A stretch of 64,000 bases of DNA from ECT2AJA-110-A sp035399845 (GTDB lineage: Bacteria; Planctomycetota; Phycisphaerae; UBA1845; UTPLA1). The stretch is from NCBI GenBank assembly GCA_035399845.1, contig DAOPJV010000010.1, forward strand, positions 62,001 to 126,000, written 5' to 3'. Both the position numbers and the translations under genes were made by a program. Within the stretch, counting starts at the first letter, position 1. Every line of letters starts with the position of its first letter. This document shows, piece by piece, positions 18,121 through 27,490 of this stretch. Under the pieces are notes generated by a model. The model had not been told where the DNA came from. It saw only the letters and a list, made by a program, of their open reading frames with translations, and ran no database searches.

Positions 18121-19101
18121 TCAATTCGAGCCGGGATAGTAGCGTTGCAGCGAAGCGAAATCCAGCATGTCAACGCGCTGATCGCCATTGAAATCGGCGG
18201 GGCGACATTCACAGGCGGGGGGGCCCACATCCGGGCCGGCCAGGCATTCGAGGAAGATATCCACGTCCGCCATATCAACAGCCATATTCGAGTCGAGATC
18301 CGCGACGCCGGTGTTCAGTGGAACCTCGCGCGTGGCGACGATGACGCCCTCGAGCCTGAACTGAATGACGAGGAAGTTGACGAAGTACGTCGTCAGCGAT
18401 GAAAACGGGATCGTCAGGCGCTGCGTTTCGCTTGCGCCGCCGACGCCGGCCTCAGCCGGGACCGACGCTGTGTTCTGCGGACTGACTGTATTGACGAGAT
18501 CCGTGATGGGAGGCGTTCCGCCTGAGGCGTAGAACACTGCGCCGGAGGTGAAATCTGTTGACGTCCCGCCTTCGTCAAAGTACCCGCAGTCAAGGGGTTT
18601 CGGGCTTTCGTCGACGAGGCTGACTTCCAGGAACCGAACGCAGGATGGCGACATGCCCTGTGTCCCGTTCACCTGGCCCAGCGGCGTCAGGTCGGTGATG
18701 ACGCCGTAGTTGGCGGGCTCGGCCGTGTGGGTATACCCCGTCGGTGATTCGAGATCGCCGGGATAATTGGAGTAGTCCAGGCCGGGGAACCACGCCCCGG
18801 AATTTCCGGCGATGATCACACTGCCGTCGAGCAGCTGCACGCTCGTCGGCGTCAGGTCGACAAACAGGGCGCCCGTGCAGGCGGCCAGATCACTGCCGGG
18901 GCCCTGCAGCGTGCTGCCGAGTGGTGTGCCGGCGAAGAGCACGGTCCGCGTGTTGCGTATGACTGTTTGCGCAGGATCGACACTGAATTCGACGATCTCC
19001 GCTGCGCAGGGATTCGCAGTCGCCATCAGCAACGTTGCTGCCACAGCGAAGACGATCGTCGACAGCGCAGGCGCGACGGCGCGATGAAATCGAACGCTCA
19101 T
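18121..19101 (-). CDS. secreted protein with dockerin-like EF-hand tail
   Basis: A 326-residue exported protein: signal peptide (AATLLMATANPCAA), a beta-rich central domain of unknown function and a C-terminal pair of calcium-binding-like loops (DLDSNMAVDMADVDIF; DFNGDQRVDMLDF). The ATG overlaps the stop of the upstream prepilin-like gene by 4 nt (ATGA), so the two are translationally coupled. The open frame continues far upstream but overlaps that gene. Confidence 0.7.
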   Translation of the reverse strand: MSVRFHRAVAPALSTIVFAVAATLLMATANPCAAEIVEFSVDPAQTVIRNTRTVLFAGTPLGSTLQGPGSDLAACTGALFVDLTPTSVQLLDGSVIIAGNSGAWFPGLDYSNYPGDLESPTGYTHTAEPANYGVITDLTPLGQVNGTQGMSPSCVRFLEVSLVDESPKPLDCGYFDEGGTSTDFTSGAVFYASGGTPPITDLVNTVSPQNTASVPAEAGVGGASETQRLTIPFSSLTTYFVNFLVIQFRLEGVIVATREVPLNTGVADLDSNMAVDMADVDIFLECLAGPDVGPPACECRPADFNGDQRVDMLDFASLQRYYPGSN

Positions 19102-20060
19102 TTGACAAACATCCAGGCGTTGCTTCGTTCGCCGTTCAGGTCCGGCGCGATGAAGCCCAGCGAATTTGATTTCTCGGAATCGGGTTGATCGTTGTGGATC
19201 TGAACCTTCGTGGACGACGCGTGGCCATCCACCCAGGCGACGTTCGACGTTTGGCCTGTGTGGCGGGCGTGCGCTGTCGCCGCGACGAGCGCCCGGGGCG
19301 TCCCGTTCTCCCAGTTGACTGTGATCGGTGGAGACAGCGTGGGATTCGCGACGACCTGTCCGAAGATCAGCTGCCCCGCGTCGGCGAACATCGTCGTTGT
19401 GTCGGGTTGGCCGATCTCGCCCGGTTGATAACCGACCCAGGCGCGATAGCCGAACACCGTCGAATCCGAGGCGTGGAAATTCTCGTGGCGTTCGCCCAGG
19501 AGCAGCCCGTTGTAGCCGTAGTCGACGGCGACGGGATAGGCGAGATTGAATTGCGCGTAGAAATCCACGACGTTGGCGGGCGTTTCGAATTCCGCGCATC
19601 CCGCAACGTCGATTGTGTCGCCGAGGTAGCGATAGAGCAGACCATTCCGGAAGGCCTGGCGCGGATCGCCGGGCGTGTCGTCCGACCAGCACCAGCGCAC
19701 ATTTACGCCGACACCGCCGCTGAGGTTCGCCACTTCGCCGGCGAATTGGGAAAATGGCGCGAGCCTGTCATAGTCACTCGCGTACATCAGGTTTGCGAGG
19801 CCGAGTTGTCGGATATTGGAGAGGCATGCGACTCGTCGCCCGATGCGCCGCGAACTGGATGCCGCCGGGATCAGAATCGCCAGGAGGATCGAAACGACTG
19901 CGATCACGACGAGGATTTCGATCAGCGTGAATGCGAGTCGCCGCCCGGCCCAGTGGGACTTCGAGATCTCATTCCCGCGCGATGCGTTCGTTCCCCGGAA
20001 TTCGTGGAGGTTGTCATTCAAATCCGAACCCGATTCCTGTCGCCGACCGCCGGAGCCCAA
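19098..20060 (-). CDS. prepilin-type N-terminal methylation protein with H-x9-DG motif (DUF1559-like)
   Basis: A pseudopilin-like protein: FTLIEILVVIAVVSILLAI is the class III prepilin helix with Glu at +5, followed by an extracellular domain with HARHTGQTSNVAWVDGH, the H-x9-DG pattern frequent in planctomycetes. The start is uncertain: TTG at 20060 gives 320 residues with a 47-residue leader, and no in-frame ATG precedes the helix. Coupled to the dockerin protein downstream. Confidence 0.7.
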   Translation of the reverse strand: MGSGGRRQESGSDLNDNLHEFRGTNASRGNEISKSHWAGRRLAFTLIEILVVIAVVSILLAILIPAASSSRRIGRRVACLSNIRQLGLANLMYASDYDRLAPFSQFAGEVANLSGGVGVNVRWCWSDDTPGDPRQAFRNGLLYRYLGDTIDVAGCAEFETPANVVDFYAQFNLAYPVAVDYGYNGLLLGERHENFHASDSTVFGYRAWVGYQPGEIGQPDTTTMFADAGQLIFGQVVANPTLSPPITVNWENGTPRALVAATAHARHTGQTSNVAWVDGHASSTKVQIHNDQPDSEKSNSLGFIAPDLNGERSNAWMFVK

Positions 20061-20091
20061 GTGTAGGCGCGTGAAAGTTCGGACGCAACGA

Positions 20092-20141
20092 ATCGCGGCG
20101 TCGAGCGCCTGCGTGAGCCAGGGCGCATCCGACGCCGCGAT
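20092..20141. repeat. strong intergenic stem-loop
   Basis: ATCGCGGCGTCG (20092-20103) pairs perfectly with CGACGCCGCGAT (20130-20141); inside, GCGCC pairs with GGCGC, leaving a 12-nt loop. It lies just after the stop of the minus-strand gene at 20162. No T-run follows, so it is either a processing/stability hairpin or a weak terminator. Confidence 0.5.
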
Positions 20142-20161
20142 GTCGTCGCGTTCCGTATCGA

Positions 20162-21730
20162 TCAGTTGCTGAGCAGGTCGTCAATAAAGGGCTGAACATC
20201 GAGCCCATCGATCCTGCCATCGCCATTGCGATCGAACAGGCAGGCGACACTGCTGTCCGCGGACTCCGCAATCAGCGCGTCCACGAAGGCCGCCGGATCG
20301 GCGTAGTCCGTTTCGCAGGCGTCCGGAACGAGATTGAGATTGCAGTCATCGTCCGACTCCGTGGCGATGCGCCGGACGAACGCCTGTGCCCTCGGCGATT
20401 CCGCGATCTGTGTCTGCAGCGGCGCGTCCCAGCAGAACGCGACTGTCTGACCGTCGGCGCTGACGGACCCGGGCGTCGGATAGGCCCATCCAAATGGCTG
20501 CGTGTGCGGCGTCTCGCCGGGAACGATGGCGATGACGTCTGTCTGCCGATCGTAGCGGAAGCGATGGTCGCCCGTGGTATATCCCGGCACGATGCCGTTG
20601 GCGCCCGAGAGAATGAAGAACACGTAGCGTCCATCGGGCGTGATCGTGGGGGCGCCGACGAGCGTTCCGACGAAGGGAAGCGCGAGTTTCGAGTTGGTCT
20701 GCGTCAGGCGATCGCGCACGATGAGCTTCGACGTGAAACCGCTCGGGTCGTTCTCGATCAGGTTGCTCGCCTTCGTCGTGAAGGCGATGTATCGAGCGTC
20801 AGGCGTCATGGCCAGATTGTCCGGCGTGGGGCCCGGCTCGGCGCCACCCATACAGGATTGGTTCGCGAAGGCGCCGTCGGGCGCGACGCTGACAAGTTCG
20901 TTGCTGTGCGTCTGCTGGTCGTAGATGAAGATGTCGAGCGTATTCGGCGTGTCGCCGGGAATGAGGTTGTACGCCCGGCTTCCATAGGCGATGTATCGAC
21001 CATCCGCTGATATGGCGATCTGGCCACCGGATGGATAGATCCCGCCGGCGCTGTCTGTCTTCGGGCCGCTGTGCGCGTTTCCCGGATCGCCGTTCGGGGC
21101 GCTGCTGACGCGCGTCGTCGTCCCCAGCCAGATGTCTCGCACCCATACCTGGGAGGTTCCGCCGCCCTCGGCGTAGGCCCAATAGGCGACGTAGCGGCCG
21201 TTGTCCGAGATGGCGGGCGACCCGCAGATATACGAATTCGCGCCGTCCGCCTGATTGGCGCTGGCCAGAATCGTCAGTCCCGCCTGTCGGTATCGAACGT
21301 AGATGTGCCGGCCCGTGAACTGCGTGCCGAGGTTCGAGGCTTCACTTGTGAATGCGATCTTGTCGCCATCGGGCGTGACGGCCAGACCGATGAGGCCCGC
21401 CGGCTTGTTTCCCTGATGTCCCGCGTTGTTGATGTGAACGTTCCGGATCTGATTGGTGTCGCGATCGAGAAGGAAGACGTCGCCGCCCTGATTCGCGTCG
21501 CCCGCAGTGATGTTGTCCGCGAGGCTGGTGAAAACGACGAATCTCGCGTCGGGCGTCATGACGACATCGAAGGATCGCTCGTTCGGGGCGGGACCGGTCG
21601 GGTCCCTGCTGACAAGTGTCAGAAGCGTGGCACAGTCCGGTGTGGCGCCGGCCGAGACGGGCGACGCCATCACGGCGATCAGAATTGCCGCAGGACGCCA
21701 GAGCCATTGATTTCGTTTGAACAATGTCAT
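20162..21730 (-). CDS. secreted TolB/WD40-like beta-propeller protein with dockerin-like tail
   Basis: A 522-residue exported protein: signal peptide (MASPVSAGA), then repeated propeller blades of the pattern (T/S)-x-D-(A/G)-R-(Y/F)-(V/I)-(A/V)-(F/Y), e.g. MTPDARFVVFTS, ISDNGRYVAYWA, ISADGRYIAYGS, MTPDARYIAFTT, ITPDGRYVFFIL. The tail has DRNGDGRIDGLDVQPFIDD, a single EF-hand/dockerin-like unit. AGGAAAGGAC precedes the ATG. Probably a surface or cell-wall binding protein; no enzymatic motif seen. Confidence 0.75.
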   Translation of the reverse strand: MTLFKRNQWLWRPAAILIAVMASPVSAGATPDCATLLTLVSRDPTGPAPNERSFDVVMTPDARFVVFTSLADNITAGDANQGGDVFLLDRDTNQIRNVHINNAGHQGNKPAGLIGLAVTPDGDKIAFTSEASNLGTQFTGRHIYVRYRQAGLTILASANQADGANSYICGSPAISDNGRYVAYWAYAEGGGTSQVWVRDIWLGTTTRVSSAPNGDPGNAHSGPKTDSAGGIYPSGGQIAISADGRYIAYGSRAYNLIPGDTPNTLDIFIYDQQTHSNELVSVAPDGAFANQSCMGGAEPGPTPDNLAMTPDARYIAFTTKASNLIENDPSGFTSKLIVRDRLTQTNSKLALPFVGTLVGAPTITPDGRYVFFILSGANGIVPGYTTGDHRFRYDRQTDVIAIVPGETPHTQPFGWAYPTPGSVSADGQTVAFCWDAPLQTQIAESPRAQAFVRRIATESDDDCNLNLVPDACETDYADPAAFVDALIAESADSSVACLFDRNGDGRIDGLDVQPFIDDLLSN

Positions 21731-21770
21731 GTCCTTTCCTTTCGTGATGAGAGTGATGAATCAGGACGGA

Positions 21771-21995
21771 TCAAGTCGCCTCCGTGACGGCGCAGGGCGT
21801 CGCGTCGGGCGCGGCGCCGGGGGGAATTTTCACCGGACGCGGTCTCGCCTCCGGGGCGTTTGCCTTGGCGGGCGCTCGATTTGTCGGAAGACGAGCGATG
21901 CTGTTGCTGGCTGCGTTGGTCGGAACGCGATTCGTACTTACTCGATTGGACGCAACAAAGGCGGGCGCGTCCTGTTCGTACTTCGCGAGGCTCAT
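21771..21995 (-). CDS. hypothetical 74-residue protein
   Basis: A small Ala/Pro/Asn-rich frame starting MSLAKYEQDAPAFVAS with codon use like its neighbours, on the strand of and just upstream of the propeller gene. No ribosome-binding site, signal peptide or known domain. It is the only candidate gene in the 21731-22166 gap and may be spurious. Confidence 0.3.
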   Translation of the reverse strand: MSLAKYEQDAPAFVASNRVSTNRVPTNAASNSIARLPTNRAPAKANAPEARPRPVKIPPGAAPDATPCAVTEAT

Positions 21996-22166
21996 TGTGC
22001 CGTCGTGTTGCGGCGAATGTCAAGAAAAATTGTGAGGGCGCCGCCAGCGCACTGGCGCCGGCTGACCGGCGCAGGTTCTGCGTCTACAATGAAGTTCACG
22101 TTCCGTCGCGGAGTCGTGGATGGCAGGTGGATCACAATCACGCAGTCAGGAAATCGACATTCGGAG

Positions 22167-22802
22167 ATGACAGGCGTATCGTCAGTTACGGCGATCGGTC
22201 CGGTCGCGGGCGTCCTTGTCGGAGGCGGCAGTCGCCGCATGGGCCGTGACAAGGCGCTGATCGATGTCGGCGGCGAGACACTCCTCGAACGGACGTTGCG
22301 CGTCGCGAAATCCTCTGCGGGTCAATGCTCGCTCGTCGGCGATGCGCCGTTCAGTCTGCCGTCGTCTGTCCGCCACGTGCGGCGCGTGCCGGACGCCGCG
22401 AACGCCGCCGGTCCCATCGCGGGTCTGCTGGGAATGCTGAATGCGTTTCCCGGATCGCCCGTCCTGCTGCTCGCCTGTGACATGCCGAATCTGGGCGCGG
22501 CGCTTCTGGAAACGCTTGTTCGGGCGGCCCGCACAGAGACGATCGTCGCCGTAAGTGACGCGATCGTTCCGCTGACGATCGAGGTCGGGCGGGAGCGAAC
22601 GCATCCGTGCTGCGCCGTCTATCTTCCGACAGCGAAGACGCATGTCGAATCGGCCGTCGATGCGGGCCGGTTTCGAATGATGTCGCTCCTGGACGCGCTT
22701 CGTGTCCATCGCGTGAATGTGGCGGGCGAGGATGCGGCTCAATTGTTAAACTGGAACACACCGCTCGACCTGCCGGGCGGCGGGGCGATGCCGTCGGAAT
22801 AA
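22167..22802 (+). CDS. mobA: molybdenum cofactor guanylyltransferase
   Basis: Predicted MobA, which links GMP to molybdopterin to make the bis-MGD cofactor. LVGGGSRRMGRDKALIDVGG is the N-terminal GTP-binding signature; GPIAGLLGML and LLLACDMPNL are the next conserved blocks. 211 residues from ATG 22167, close to the family length. GGAG abuts the ATG, so an upstream start (ATG 22089) cannot be excluded. No molybdoenzyme is nearby. Confidence 0.85.
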   Translation: MTGVSSVTAIGPVAGVLVGGGSRRMGRDKALIDVGGETLLERTLRVAKSSAGQCSLVGDAPFSLPSSVRHVRRVPDAANAAGPIAGLLGMLNAFPGSPVLLLACDMPNLGAALLETLVRAARTETIVAVSDAIVPLTIEVGRERTHPCCAVYLPTAKTHVESAVDAGRFRMMSLLDALRVHRVNVAGEDAAQLLNWNTPLDLPGGGAMPSE

Positions 22803-22850
22803 GGGCGGTCCGGACAGTGGGCGTCTCCGAAAGGGAAAGGGGGTGGGCGC

Positions 22851-23354
22851 ATGCGCATCGGAATCATGTCGGACAGCCACGGCGACGCGGGAATGACGCG
22901 CCAGGCGATTGCGCTGCTCAGCCGTGAAGGCGCGACCAGGCTGATTCACTGCGGAGACATCTGCGGGATGTCAGTGCTGGATGAGCTGGCCGGTCGTGAC
23001 TGCGTGTTCGTGTGGGGAAACTGCGATCGCGTCGACGCGTCAATGCGGGCGTATCTGCGCCGCGTGGGACTGCCGTGGCCCGAATCGCCCGTCCGACTGA
23101 CGATCGCCGGCAAGCGCATCGCCGTCGCCCACGGTCACGAATGGGCGTTCGACTCCCTTGCCGACGACGAATCGCTCGACTACATCCTCCACGGCCACAC
23201 GCACGTGATGAAGGACGCCCGCGAGAATGGCTGTCGCGTGATCAACCCCGGCGCCCTCTATCGGGCGTCGCCGCACACAGTGGCGCTGCTCGATCTTGAA
23301 TCCGATGACGTGACGTTCTTCGAAGTGGAGACCGGCCGCGTTGTGGAACTGTGA
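22851..23354 (+). CDS. YfcE/MJ0936-type metallophosphodiesterase
   Basis: Calcineurin-like phosphoesterase of 167 residues. Metal ligands are visible in order: SDSHGD, HCGDI, GNCD, AHGHE and HGHTH. Family members hydrolyse phosphodiester model substrates; the physiological target is unknown. It follows mobA by 48 nt on the same strand and may be cotranscribed. The bidirectional terminator at 23447-23470 ends it. Confidence 0.85.
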   Translation: MRIGIMSDSHGDAGMTRQAIALLSREGATRLIHCGDICGMSVLDELAGRDCVFVWGNCDRVDASMRAYLRRVGLPWPESPVRLTIAGKRIAVAHGHEWAFDSLADDESLDYILHGHTHVMKDARENGCRVINPGALYRASPHTVALLDLESDDVTFFEVETGRVVEL

Positions 23355-23446
23355 TCGTTGCGATCGTGGAGTCGTCCGCAGGATTGAAACCGCCTGGAAG
23401 ACCTGCGCTTCCGGCGTAACGCTCGCCACTTTGCCGACAAAAGAAA

Positions 23447-23470
23447 GAACCCGGCCAGATGACCGGGTTC
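23447..23470. terminator. bidirectional rho-independent terminator
   Basis: GAACCCGG (23447-23454) pairs with CCGGGTTC (23463-23470), loop CCAGATGA; flanked by AAAAGAAA on the left (TTTCTTTT on minus) and CTTTG on the right. It separates two convergent genes. Confidence 0.75.
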
Positions 23471-23501
23471 CTTTGAGTGTCAATCGTCGGGCGAGGGAAG
23501 G

Positions 23502-25469
23502 TTAGTCCAGAATGAAGTGGAGCGCCTTCGTGAGCTCCTTGTCGCTGTCCTGCGGATAGCCGTGGCCGACGCCTTCGTAGGTTTCCAGTCTGACCTGGGC
23601 GCCCGCTTTCTTCAGGAGTTTCGCGGCGCGTTCGTTGGATTCCACGACGCGGGAATTCTCATCCTCGCCGAGCATGATCCAGACGCGAAGCCTGCCGACA
23701 TCGCCGCTCTCGAGGTTTTCTTCGATTTCGGGGCGGACGGCGCCGCAGACGGGGATGACGCCGCGGAACGTATCGGGATTGCGGGCCGCGATGGCCCACG
23801 TGGCCCAGCCGCCCTGGCTGAATCCGACAAGAACGACACGCCTGGAATCGACCTTGTATTCGTCCATCACCTTGTCGATGGCCTTCATCACGTTGCGTTC
23901 GATCGTGTTGATGTCCTGGCCCCAGTGGTACATGCCTTCACCCATGTCGACTGTGCCCTGCGGCGTGAGCAGGATGGCGCCGACGTCATCGGCGGCCTTG
24001 CGCCAGCGATCCGTCGTGACATTCATGTTGCCGTGATAGTGATGCAGGGCGACGACGAGCGGCGCCGGCTTCGAGGCGTCGTGGTTCTTCGGCAGCGTGA
24101 TCTTCCACTGCGGATCGACGGTCTTCTCCCTGTTGGCCTGCGCCGGCGCCGGGGCGGCGCTCGAATCGGGGCGAGCGACCGGCCGGGCGCGCTTCGCCTT
24201 CTCCATCAGCGCCTTGAATCGATCGTCGCTGCGGATGTTGTCGAAGTCGTTGTCGTTTTCGATGGACGTCGCGATGGGGCGATTGAAGAAGCCGCCGGCG
24301 TCGATCGCGCGATCGAGGTAGAAGAGTGCGGCGTCCGTGTCCCTGTTGAGCGAGTACATGCAGGCGACGTTGTAGTTGGCGAGCGACCAGGCGTGCTGGA
24401 TCTGCGTGTTGTTGCTGTCCAGGTCCATCAGCGTCTTGGCGTGGGCGAGCCCCTGGCGGGCCAGCGCGATCTTCGCCGCGTAGTCCTTGTTGTCGACCAT
24501 TTCGACGAGCTGCTGCGCGACTTCGAAGACCTTCTGATGATGTTCCGCCGGCGTCATCTTCTCGACAGGCGGCAGCTTGTCGTCGCTGAATCGCGGATCG
24601 GGCGGGGTGGTTTTCTCCCCAAGACGCTCCAGGACCTTCGCGTAGCGCGCGTCGCTGCGGAGATTGTTGAGATCGCTGTCTCCCTTGATCTGGCCGAGCA
24701 TGTCGGCTTCGAACGTGGCGTGATCCAGCGACTTGTTCAGGTAGTCGAAGGCGTCGTCCTTCCTGTTGAGCAGCGAGTACATGCAGGCGACGTTGTACAT
24801 CGTCTGGCCGAGTCGCATTTCCGAGCGGGCCTTGAGCCGATCGCTGGCGTCCGGCGCTTTGGCGGCCTCGGCGAGGGCGAGGGCGTGCTCGTGGGCTGAC
24901 ATGGCGAGTTCGAGGCCCTTCTTCCTGTCGTTTTGCGAAATCGACATCATCTCGCGCGTCAGGTCGTTGATCTTCTGGTCGAGCTCGGCGGGGGAGAGGG
25001 CCTTATCGGCGATCTTCGGCTTGTCTTCGTCGAGCTTCCTGATCTTGCGATCGGCCGGTTTGTCGGGCTTCGCCTTCCTGCTGCGGATCTTCTCCAGGAT
25101 TTCACGGAACCGCGGTTCGGCCCGCATGGTTCTGAAGTCGGCGTCATCCGCGAGGTAGTCGGCGTCGTCGAAATCCGTGTCGCACAGCTTGTCCAGCCAC
25201 GTATAGGCGTCGTCCTTGTTGCCGAGCAGGCAGTTCATGCAGGCGACGTTGTAGACATGGGCGACGATCTTCGGTCGCGCCTCGTGGAGCTTGATGGAGG
25301 CGTCGAGCGCCTTCTGATAATCCCTGGCCGCGTAGGCCGACTCGAACTGCTGACGAAGCTCGTTGTACGTGGGCTCGTCCGCGACGAGCTGATGGGCGCC
25401 GGCGAGGGCGAACGAGAGGGCGAGGCCCAGTGACAATCCGCCGAGCGTGATTCGACGATGACGAATCAT
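23502..25469 (-). CDS. secreted TPR-repeat protein fused to a feruloyl-esterase/PHB-depolymerase-like hydrolase
   Basis: A 655-residue exported protein. Signal peptide MIRHRRITLGGLSLGLALS onward, then three copies of a TPR-derived module containing YNVACM-x-C/S-L, a D-A-x-x-(Y/W)-L motif and a following D-F-D-x-x-R-x-D-x-R-F segment, separated by charged linkers. The last ~190 residues form an alpha/beta hydrolase with VALHHYHGN, GFSQGGWAT (nucleophile Ser) and GVGHGYPQDS (His), similar to the predicted-esterase family. GGAGGAAG precedes ATG 25469. The role is probably extracytoplasmic ester hydrolysis with protein-protein contacts through the repeats. Confidence 0.8.
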   Translation of the reverse strand: MIRHRRITLGGLSLGLALSFALAGAHQLVADEPTYNELRQQFESAYAARDYQKALDASIKLHEARPKIVAHVYNVACMNCLLGNKDDAYTWLDKLCDTDFDDADYLADDADFRTMRAEPRFREILEKIRSRKAKPDKPADRKIRKLDEDKPKIADKALSPAELDQKINDLTREMMSISQNDRKKGLELAMSAHEHALALAEAAKAPDASDRLKARSEMRLGQTMYNVACMYSLLNRKDDAFDYLNKSLDHATFEADMLGQIKGDSDLNNLRSDARYAKVLERLGEKTTPPDPRFSDDKLPPVEKMTPAEHHQKVFEVAQQLVEMVDNKDYAAKIALARQGLAHAKTLMDLDSNNTQIQHAWSLANYNVACMYSLNRDTDAALFYLDRAIDAGGFFNRPIATSIENDNDFDNIRSDDRFKALMEKAKRARPVARPDSSAAPAPAQANREKTVDPQWKITLPKNHDASKPAPLVVALHHYHGNMNVTTDRWRKAADDVGAILLTPQGTVDMGEGMYHWGQDINTIERNVMKAIDKVMDEYKVDSRRVVLVGFSQGGWATWAIAARNPDTFRGVIPVCGAVRPEIEENLESGDVGRLRVWIMLGEDENSRVVESNERAAKLLKKAGAQVRLETYEGVGHGYPQDSDKELTKALHFILD

Positions 25470-25815
25470 GAGTGCTTCCTCCAAAAGTGCAGGGTCCGTA
25501 TCGGGCGAGCGAGCGTCAGTATTCCAACGACGTTGTCCGTCTGCGTCATCCTGTCGCCGCACGCGCCGGGGGCGCCGCAGGCCGGAATCCGATCCGGACA
25601 TGGCGCGGGGCCGGGTTGTCAGCGTCGAGGGCGCGTGAAACGCGCAGACGCGTCCCAATGGACGCTCTTGGAGAAACGTCTCTCGCGGTCCATTCTCACG
25701 CCTCGGAATCGTCGATTCGCACAAACGCGGAAGTGGGTCAGGTTCGCCGGGAACGGGCACAAAATGGCCCGAATCCGCCCCCGAACAATTCCTAACATTT
25801 TCCTAAATTTTGGCC
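25470..25815. other. intergenic region without a recognised gene
   Basis: Between the TPR-esterase gene and the recA promoter I see no coding frame with neighbour-like composition and no RNA gene. The right part (25785-25815) is AT-rich, consistent with an upstream promoter element. Confidence 0.5.
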
Positions 25816-25845
25816 TTGCCAGTCGTCGATGTACCGTGCTAGATT
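25816..25845 (+). promoter_or_regulatory. recA promoter
   Basis: -35 TTGCCA (25816-25821), 18-nt spacer, -10 TAGATT (25840-25845). No LexA box of the E. coli, Bacillus or alphaproteobacterial consensus is obvious nearby. Confidence 0.5.
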
Positions 25846-25911
25846 AAGCGAACGCCCAACGCGGCGTGTCATCACATGAATACCCCATTCCACGCAGCGA
25901 CGGAGTGACGC

Positions 25912-27111
<1,200 letters not shown>

Positions 27112-27135
27112 TCGGCCGCCGCTGTCTGCGGAGAT

Positions 27136-27151
27136 GCGCCCGTTCGGGCGC
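27136..27151 (+). terminator. GC hairpin after recA
   Basis: GCGCCCG-TT-CGGGCGC, a perfect 7-bp stem 25 nt past the recA stop. No T-run follows, so termination is uncertain. Confidence 0.3.
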
Positions 27152-27152
27152 G

Positions 27153-27220
27153 GGTTCCGCTTGGGCGCTGGTCCCGTTCGGAGGCTGGTTCCGTTCGGAG
27201 GCTGGTCCCGCTCGGTGACG
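27153..27220. repeat. 17-bp tandem repeat, four units
   Basis: Four head-to-tail units of 17 bp (27153, 27170, 27187, 27204), consensus GGTYCCGTTCGGAGGCT; units two and three differ at one base, the outer ones are more diverged. It lies in the 27112-27490 gap between recA and the next gene, which holds no other feature besides the hairpin at 27136. Confidence 0.75.
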
Positions 27221-27490
27221 AACGTGATCGGCGGTCGTCGCGGGCGATCGGATTCATACAGCGGTCGGCAAGGCGCGTGGATGTGTCTGAGCGTCTGACG
27301 GATCGCATCCGACAGTTTCCCAACTCCTGAATTTCCCAGGTGATTTTTCGCACACTGCCGGCGGGCGGCCAATTGTCAGGGGCCGCGCTCCAGTGGCGGG
27401 CATTTTCCGGCGTCGTCTGTTATGCTCCGTTCGGAGAGAAACGCCTCGGCGACCGCCGAGTCCGCTGGACCCAATCATCAGGAGCGATCG

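Noticed and set aside
21717..22166. N-terminal extension of mobA
   Set aside because: The MobA signature begins a few residues after ATG 22167; the upstream frame is Arg/Gly-rich and unlike the family.
25785..25911. LexA/SOS box in front of recA
   Set aside because: CGAACAATTCC only weakly resembles known SOS boxes; no convincing dyad found.
27153..27220. CRISPR array
   Set aside because: Units are directly adjacent with no spacers and no cas gene is present in the window.
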